Shown: piece by piece, positions 6,652 through 9,124 of the stretch
Layout: every line of letters begins with the position of its first letter
Position numbering within the stretch: position 1 is the first letter of the stretch
Assembly (NCBI GenBank): GCA_910584395.1
Contig: CAJUAS010000029.1
Location: forward strand, 1 to 9,124
Length of the DNA stretch: 9,124 nucleotides
Origin: an uncultured Oscillospiraceae bacterium
GTDB taxonomy: Bacteria > Bacillota > Clostridia > Oscillospirales > Oscillospiraceae
Direction: 5' to 3'
Notes under the pieces: generated by a model
Told to the model about the DNA's origin: nothing
The model's database searches: none
The model's input: only the letters and a program-made list of their open reading frames with translations
Program-made: the position numbers and the translations under genes

Positions 6652-6991
6652 CGACGCCGGTCTCGAAATGGTTCAGCTCGCTCTGCATGATGGCCATGCT
6701 CACGATGCCAAAGCCAAACAGAGCCAGCACCAGATACAAAATGGCGGAATTGCCGTTGGGCACACCCTTGGCATTGTCCAGCATCTGGCCCATCTTGTAG
6801 TTCCAATAGACGCCGTAGATCCCGCAGGTGATGATGTCCAGCACGACCACCATGCCGCCGCTGACCCCCAAGGGCGTGCCGCTGACCTCCTGCACGTCGT
6901 TGTGGATGCAGTACATCCAGTAGATGCCGTAGATGCCGCAGGTGACGATGCTCAGGACGATGCACATTCCTACACTTCTCGGTTGTTTCAT
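6641..6991 (-). CDS. DUF4234-like small membrane protein with an internal repeat
   Basis: A 116-residue membrane protein, recognised as DUF4234-like. The motif TCGIYG-hydrophobic-YW occurs twice, at 17-25 and 55-63, in the contexts LSIVTCGIYGIYWMY and LDIITCGIYGVYWNY, so the protein contains two related membrane halves joined by a polar loop (28-45). A third helix (about 82-103) follows. Function is unknown. The reading frame stays open upstream to 7522, but that part runs antisense to the asparaginase gene. I chose ATG 6991 because it follows AAAGAGGAGT (7010-7001), lies after a good promoter, and begins the conserved domain. The stop overlaps the start of the DUF2752 gene, so the two form one operon. 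Confidence 0.85.
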   Translation of the reverse strand: MKQPRSVGMCIVLSIVTCGIYGIYWMYCIHNDVQEVSGTPLGVSGGMVVVLDIITCGIYGVYWNYKMGQMLDNAKGVPNGNSAILYLVLALFGFGIVSMAIMQSELNHFETGVDGL

Positions 6992-7009
6992 AAATGAATC
7001 ACTCCTCTT

Positions 7010-7041
7010 TTCTCTTGGATGGCCCTTCTCTTGGATGGCCC
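7010..7041. repeat. Exact 16-bp tandem duplication in the DUF4234 leader
   Basis: TTCTCTTGGATGGCCC occurs twice back to back at 7010-7025 and 7026-7041 with no mismatch. It lies between the -10 box (7043-7048) and the ribosome binding site of the DUF4234 gene, so the first transcribed bases and nearly all of the leader consist of the repeat. Confidence 0.95.
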
Positions 7042-7042
7042 T

Positions 7043-7071
7043 ATTATAGTTCGTTCTCTCCCCTATTGCAA
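7043..7071 (-). promoter_or_regulatory. Promoter of the DUF4234-DUF2752 operon
   Basis: On the minus strand, -35 TTGCAA (7071-7066) and perfect -10 TATAAT (7048-7043) are 17 bp apart. The predicted start near 7036 falls within the 16-bp repeat, leaving a leader of about 45 nt before ATG 6991. The promoter lies within the 120-bp divergent gap shared with ansA; I do not see an equally good plus-strand promoter for ansA there. Confidence 0.8.
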
Positions 7072-7111
7072 TATGGTTTGATAAAAATCCCATGAAAGGA
7101 AGATTAAAACC

Positions 7112-8113
7112 ATGAAGCATATTCTTCTTCTTACCACCGGCGGCACCATTGCCTCCCGGCGCACCGCCGACGGCCTCGCCCCTGAGCTGGACGGCAGCGC
7201 GCTGGCACAGCGGCTTCAGGTTTTTGAAGGCCACTACCACTTTACCGTCCGGGACATCCTGCATCTGGATTCCTCCAACATCCAGCCGGAAGAATGGCAG
7301 CTCATCGCCCGGGCCATCTATGCCGCCAAGGACGATTATGACGGCATTGTCATCACCCACGGCACAGACACCATGGCTTACACCGCCTCGGTGCTCTCCT
7401 TCATGCTCCCCGGCCTCTCCATTCCCGTGGTGCTCACCGGCTCTCAGCTTCCCATCGACCATCCCCTCACCGATGCCACGGAAAACCTGCGCGCCGCCTT
7501 TGCCATGGCTGCCGGCGGGCAAAGCGGCGTGTTTCTAGCCTTTGACCGCAAGATCATTCTGGGCTGCCGGGCGGTCAAGACACGCACCACCGCCTTCGAC
7601 GCCTTTGAAAGCGTCAACTGGCCCTTGTGCGCCACCGTGGACGGCAGCGGGCTGACCCTCCATCCCGAAGCCCTTCCCTCCCCACCTGACCGCCCTTGCC
7701 GCCTGCTGGACGCCCTTGATCCCGGCGTGTTCCTCATCAAGCTCACCCCCGGCCTGCGCCCGGAGATCTTCGACGTACTCTTGCAGATGCACTACCGGGG
7801 CATCGTCATCGAAGCTTTCGGCGCAGGCGGGCTGCACTTCATCCGCCGCGACCTCATTTCCCAGCTCCAAAAGGCCACCGACGCAGGACTGTCTATTGTG
7901 GTGTGCAGTCAGTGCCTTTACGAACGCAGTGACTTCTCCCTCTATCAGGTGGGCCGCAAGGCCCTGTCTCAAGGGGTCATACAGGGCTTTGACATGACCA
8001 CCGAGGCCGCAGTCACCAAGCTCATGTGGGCGCTGGGCCAAAATAGCGACCCCGCCGCCGTCCGCAGGATCTTTACCCAAAATCTGGCGGGCGAGGTGCG
8101 GTTTGTGGTGTGA
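7112..8113 (+). CDS. ansA: Type I (cytoplasmic) L-asparaginase
   Basis: This 333-residue enzyme should hydrolyse L-asparagine to aspartate and ammonia in the cytoplasm; no signal peptide is present, as expected for type I. The N-terminal LLTTGGTIAS (6-15) carries nucleophile Thr12. DSSNIQPEEW (53-62) holds substrate-binding residues. ITHGTDTMAYT (81-91) carries Thr85 and Asp86 of the second catalytic group, and Lys156 in RAVKTR is the likely lysine partner. VVLTGSQLPI (106-115) is also typical. The C-terminal domain with EAFGAGG (234-240) and VCSQC (264-268) completes the fold. Length is normal for the family. AAAGGAAG (7095-7102) lies 9 nt before ATG 7112. A 7-codon reading frame begins at 7092 and its TGA overlaps this ATG. 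No terminator follows it. Confidence 0.95.
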   Translation: MKHILLLTTGGTIASRRTADGLAPELDGSALAQRLQVFEGHYHFTVRDILHLDSSNIQPEEWQLIARAIYAAKDDYDGIVITHGTDTMAYTASVLSFMLPGLSIPVVLTGSQLPIDHPLTDATENLRAAFAMAAGGQSGVFLAFDRKIILGCRAVKTRTTAFDAFESVNWPLCATVDGSGLTLHPEALPSPPDRPCRLLDALDPGVFLIKLTPGLRPEIFDVLLQMHYRGIVIEAFGAGGLHFIRRDLISQLQKATDAGLSIVVCSQCLYERSDFSLYQVGRKALSQGVIQGFDMTTEAAVTKLMWALGQNSDPAAVRRIFTQNLAGEVRFVV

Positions 8114-8119
8114 ACCCCC

Positions 8120-8148
8120 TTCCCATTTCCCGGGAAATCCTGTATAAT
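8120..8148 (+). promoter_or_regulatory. Promoter of the uracil-DNA glycosylase gene, with a palindrome in the spacer
   Basis: -35 TTCCCA (8120-8125), 17-bp spacer and perfect -10 TATAAT (8143-8148). The start should be near 8155, about 25 nt before ATG 8181. The perfect 14-bp palindrome ATTTCCCGGGAAAT (8125-8138) occupies most of the spacer and touches the -35, a typical place for a repressor site. It has no loop or T run and so is not a terminator for ansA. Confidence 0.72.
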
Positions 8149-8180
8149 GTCAAAAAAGCACGAAAAAGGAGGACTGCGCC

Positions 8181-8756
8181 ATGATGGATTGGCCGGAACT
8201 GGAAGCCGCGTGTCAAAACTGCCGCAACTGCTCCCTCCATGAGACCCGCACCAACGTGGTCTTTGGAGTCGGCTCACGCACCGCCGAGGTGCTGTTCATC
8301 GGGGAAGGCCCGGGGGAAAACGAGGACAAGCAGGGAGAGCCGTTTGTGGGCCGGGGCGGTCAGCTCCTTGACCAGATGATGGGGGCGATCGGCCTAAAGC
8401 GTAAGGACATTTACATCGCCAACATCGTCAAGTGCCGCCCGCCCCAGAACCGCGACCCCCTCAACACCGAGGAGGACGCGTGCATCGGATATCTCCGCAA
8501 TCAGGTGGCGCTCTTAAAGCCAAAGATCATCGTGTGTTTGGGCCGCATCGCGGCCATGCGGGTCATTGGCCCGGATTTCAAGATCAGCCGCGACCACGGC
8601 AAATGGTACGACAAAAACGGCACCCAGACCATGGCTCTGTTCCACCCCGCCGCCCTTCTGCGCGACCCCCGCAAAAAGCCGGAGACCTTTTTGGACTTAA
8701 AGGCTTTGCAGAAAAAAATCTTGGAGATCTGCGAACACACCCCCATTGCGGACTAA
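8181..8756 (+). CDS. Type 4 uracil-DNA glycosylase (iron-sulfur, UdgA-like)
   Basis: This 191-residue base-excision repair enzyme should remove uracil, formed by cytosine deamination, from DNA. The four cluster ligands are visible as Cys14, Cys17, Cys85 and Cys101, with the spacing of family 4 enzymes that bind a [4Fe-4S] cluster; Cys11 is an additional cysteine. GEGPGENEDKQGEPFVGRGG (41-60) is the uracil-pocket and active-site block, and HPAALLRDP (155-163) is the second conserved motif. Such proteins are sometimes labelled as phage SPO1 DNA polymerase-related. AAAAAGGAGG (8163-8172) stands 8 nt before ATG 8181; Met2 is a possible alternative start. It has its own promoter, no terminator follows, and some readthrough into rpmE is possible. 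Confidence 0.94.
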   Translation: MMDWPELEAACQNCRNCSLHETRTNVVFGVGSRTAEVLFIGEGPGENEDKQGEPFVGRGGQLLDQMMGAIGLKRKDIYIANIVKCRPPQNRDPLNTEEDACIGYLRNQVALLKPKIIVCLGRIAAMRVIGPDFKISRDHGKWYDKNGTQTMALFHPAALLRDPRKKPETFLDLKALQKKILEICEHTPIAD

Positions 8757-8785
8757 AAATTCCGGGAGCAATGCGTAAAAAAGGC

Positions 8786-8814
8786 TTGCAATCTATTTTT
8801 TAATATGGTAAGAT
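8786..8814 (+). promoter_or_regulatory. Extended -10 promoter of rpmE
   Basis: -35 TTGCAA (8786-8791), a 17-bp AT-rich spacer and -10 TAAGAT (8809-8814) with TGG (8806-8808) as extended -10 element. The start is expected near 8821, giving a leader of about 48 nt. Near the 5' end of that leader ACACG (8822-8826) can pair with CGTGT (8834-8838), a small hairpin of unknown significance. Confidence 0.78.
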
Positions 8815-8868
8815 AGCGTGTACACGCCAAATAACGTGTGCGAATTGTGTGCAAAGAGGTGAACACCC

Positions 8869-9069
8869 ATGAAGGAAGGAATCCATCCCGATTACGAAAA
8901 GACCACCATTCGGTGCGCCTGCGGCAACGTCATCGAGACCAGCTCCACCAAGAAGGATATCCGCGTGGAAGTATGCTCCAAGTGCCATCCCTTCTACACC
9001 GGCAAGCAGAAGGTCGTGGACACCGGCGGGCGGGTCAGCCGCTTCAACAAGAAGTTCGGCCTGCAGTAA
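8869..9069 (+). CDS. rpmE: 50S ribosomal protein L31 (zinc-binding type)
   Basis: The 66 residues match bL31. Cys16, Cys18, Cys36 and Cys39 make the zinc ribbon of the C+ form, so this is the zinc-containing version rather than the zinc-independent paralogue used in zinc starvation. The start MKEGIHPDYEKTTIRCACGN and the HPFYTGKQKVVDTGGRV block (40-56) are standard. The protein sits on the large subunit and helps bridge to the small subunit. AAAGAGGTG (8853-8861) lies 7 nt before ATG 8869. Its own promoter lies upstream and its own terminator follows, so it is a single-gene unit. Confidence 0.98.
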   Translation: MKEGIHPDYEKTTIRCACGNVIETSSTKKDIRVEVCSKCHPFYTGKQKVVDTGGRVSRFNKKFGLQ

Positions 9070-9087
9070 GTCTCCTGTCGTCAAAAT

Positions 9088-9117
9088 AGCCCGCACGGCT
9101 GTCGGGCGGGCTTTTTT
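9088..9117 (+). terminator. Rho-independent terminator of rpmE
   Basis: AGCCCGC (9088-9094) pairs with GCGGGCT (9106-9112). Inside it, beyond an A-G mismatch, CG (9096-9097) can pair with CG (9103-9104). The stem runs into six T residues (9112-9117). It starts 18 bp after the rpmE stop codon. Confidence 0.92.
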
Positions 9118-9124
9118 CTACCCG

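Noticed and set aside
7042..7094. A plus-strand promoter for ansA in the divergent gap
   Set aside because: TATTAT and TATAGT at 7042-7050 and an AT-rich stretch at 7080-7088 resemble -10 boxes, but none has a fitting -35 at 16-18 bp; I could not support one.
6992..7522. Upstream extension of the DUF4234 reading frame to a 293-residue protein
   Set aside because: The extra part is antisense to ansA, crosses the promoter, and ignores a good ribosome binding site before ATG 6991.
7605..7619. A sequence like a catabolite-response (cre) site inside ansA
   Set aside because: At least two conserved positions do not match and it lies deep in the coding region, so chance is likely.
8125..8138. The palindrome after ansA as a transcription terminator
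   Set aside because: It has no loop or T run and lies inside a promoter spacer; a regulatory site is a better reading.

Overview
The window reads as an ordinary chromosomal segment of a GC-rich, low-complexity-free Firmicute, most likely a Clostridia member of the Oscillospiraceae/Ruminococcaceae kind. This is inferred from strong AAGGAGG-type ribosome binding sites, TTGACA/TATAAT promoters, a BMP-type lipoprotein with a Clostridia-like signal peptide, and GC-rich third codon positions. No phage, transposase, CRISPR array or plasmid gene is visible.

Left part (1-5433, all minus strand). Two tRNA genes (Val-TAC then Asp-GTC, the latter cut by the window edge) are transcribed leftward from a perfect-consensus promoter at 167-195. 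To their right lies a nucleoside-type ABC importer read leftward: a lipoprotein binding protein of the BMP/PnrA family (4218-5333), a double ATPase (2533-4074), and two permeases (1322-2536 and 291-1325). The last three genes are linked by ATGA stop/start overlaps. A strong hairpin terminator and a separate promoter sit between the binding-protein gene and the ATPase gene, so the importer is built as two transcription units in tandem. A second terminator (236-268) closes the cluster.

Middle part (5535-7071). sfsA (5592-6275, plus) is divergent from the binding-protein gene with its own extended -10 promoter. It converges on, and overlaps by 11 bp at the 3' ends, a two-gene minus-strand operon of small membrane proteins: DUF4234-like (6641-6991) and DUF2752-like (6265-6651), which themselves overlap by 11 bp. 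The leader of that operon holds an exact 16-bp tandem repeat.

Right part (7112-9124, plus). A cytoplasmic type I L-asparaginase (ansA), a type 4 iron-sulfur uracil-DNA glycosylase, and zinc-type ribosomal protein L31 (rpmE) follow. The glycosylase and L31 genes have recognisable promoters of their own, and a terminator follows rpmE.

The genes do not form one pathway; apart from the nucleoside importer and the small membrane-protein pair, this is a string of housekeeping genes. I see no convincing new defence or mobile system. The least explained items are the DUF4234-DUF2752 pair with its repeated leader, and a perfect palindrome inside the promoter of the uracil-DNA glycosylase gene.
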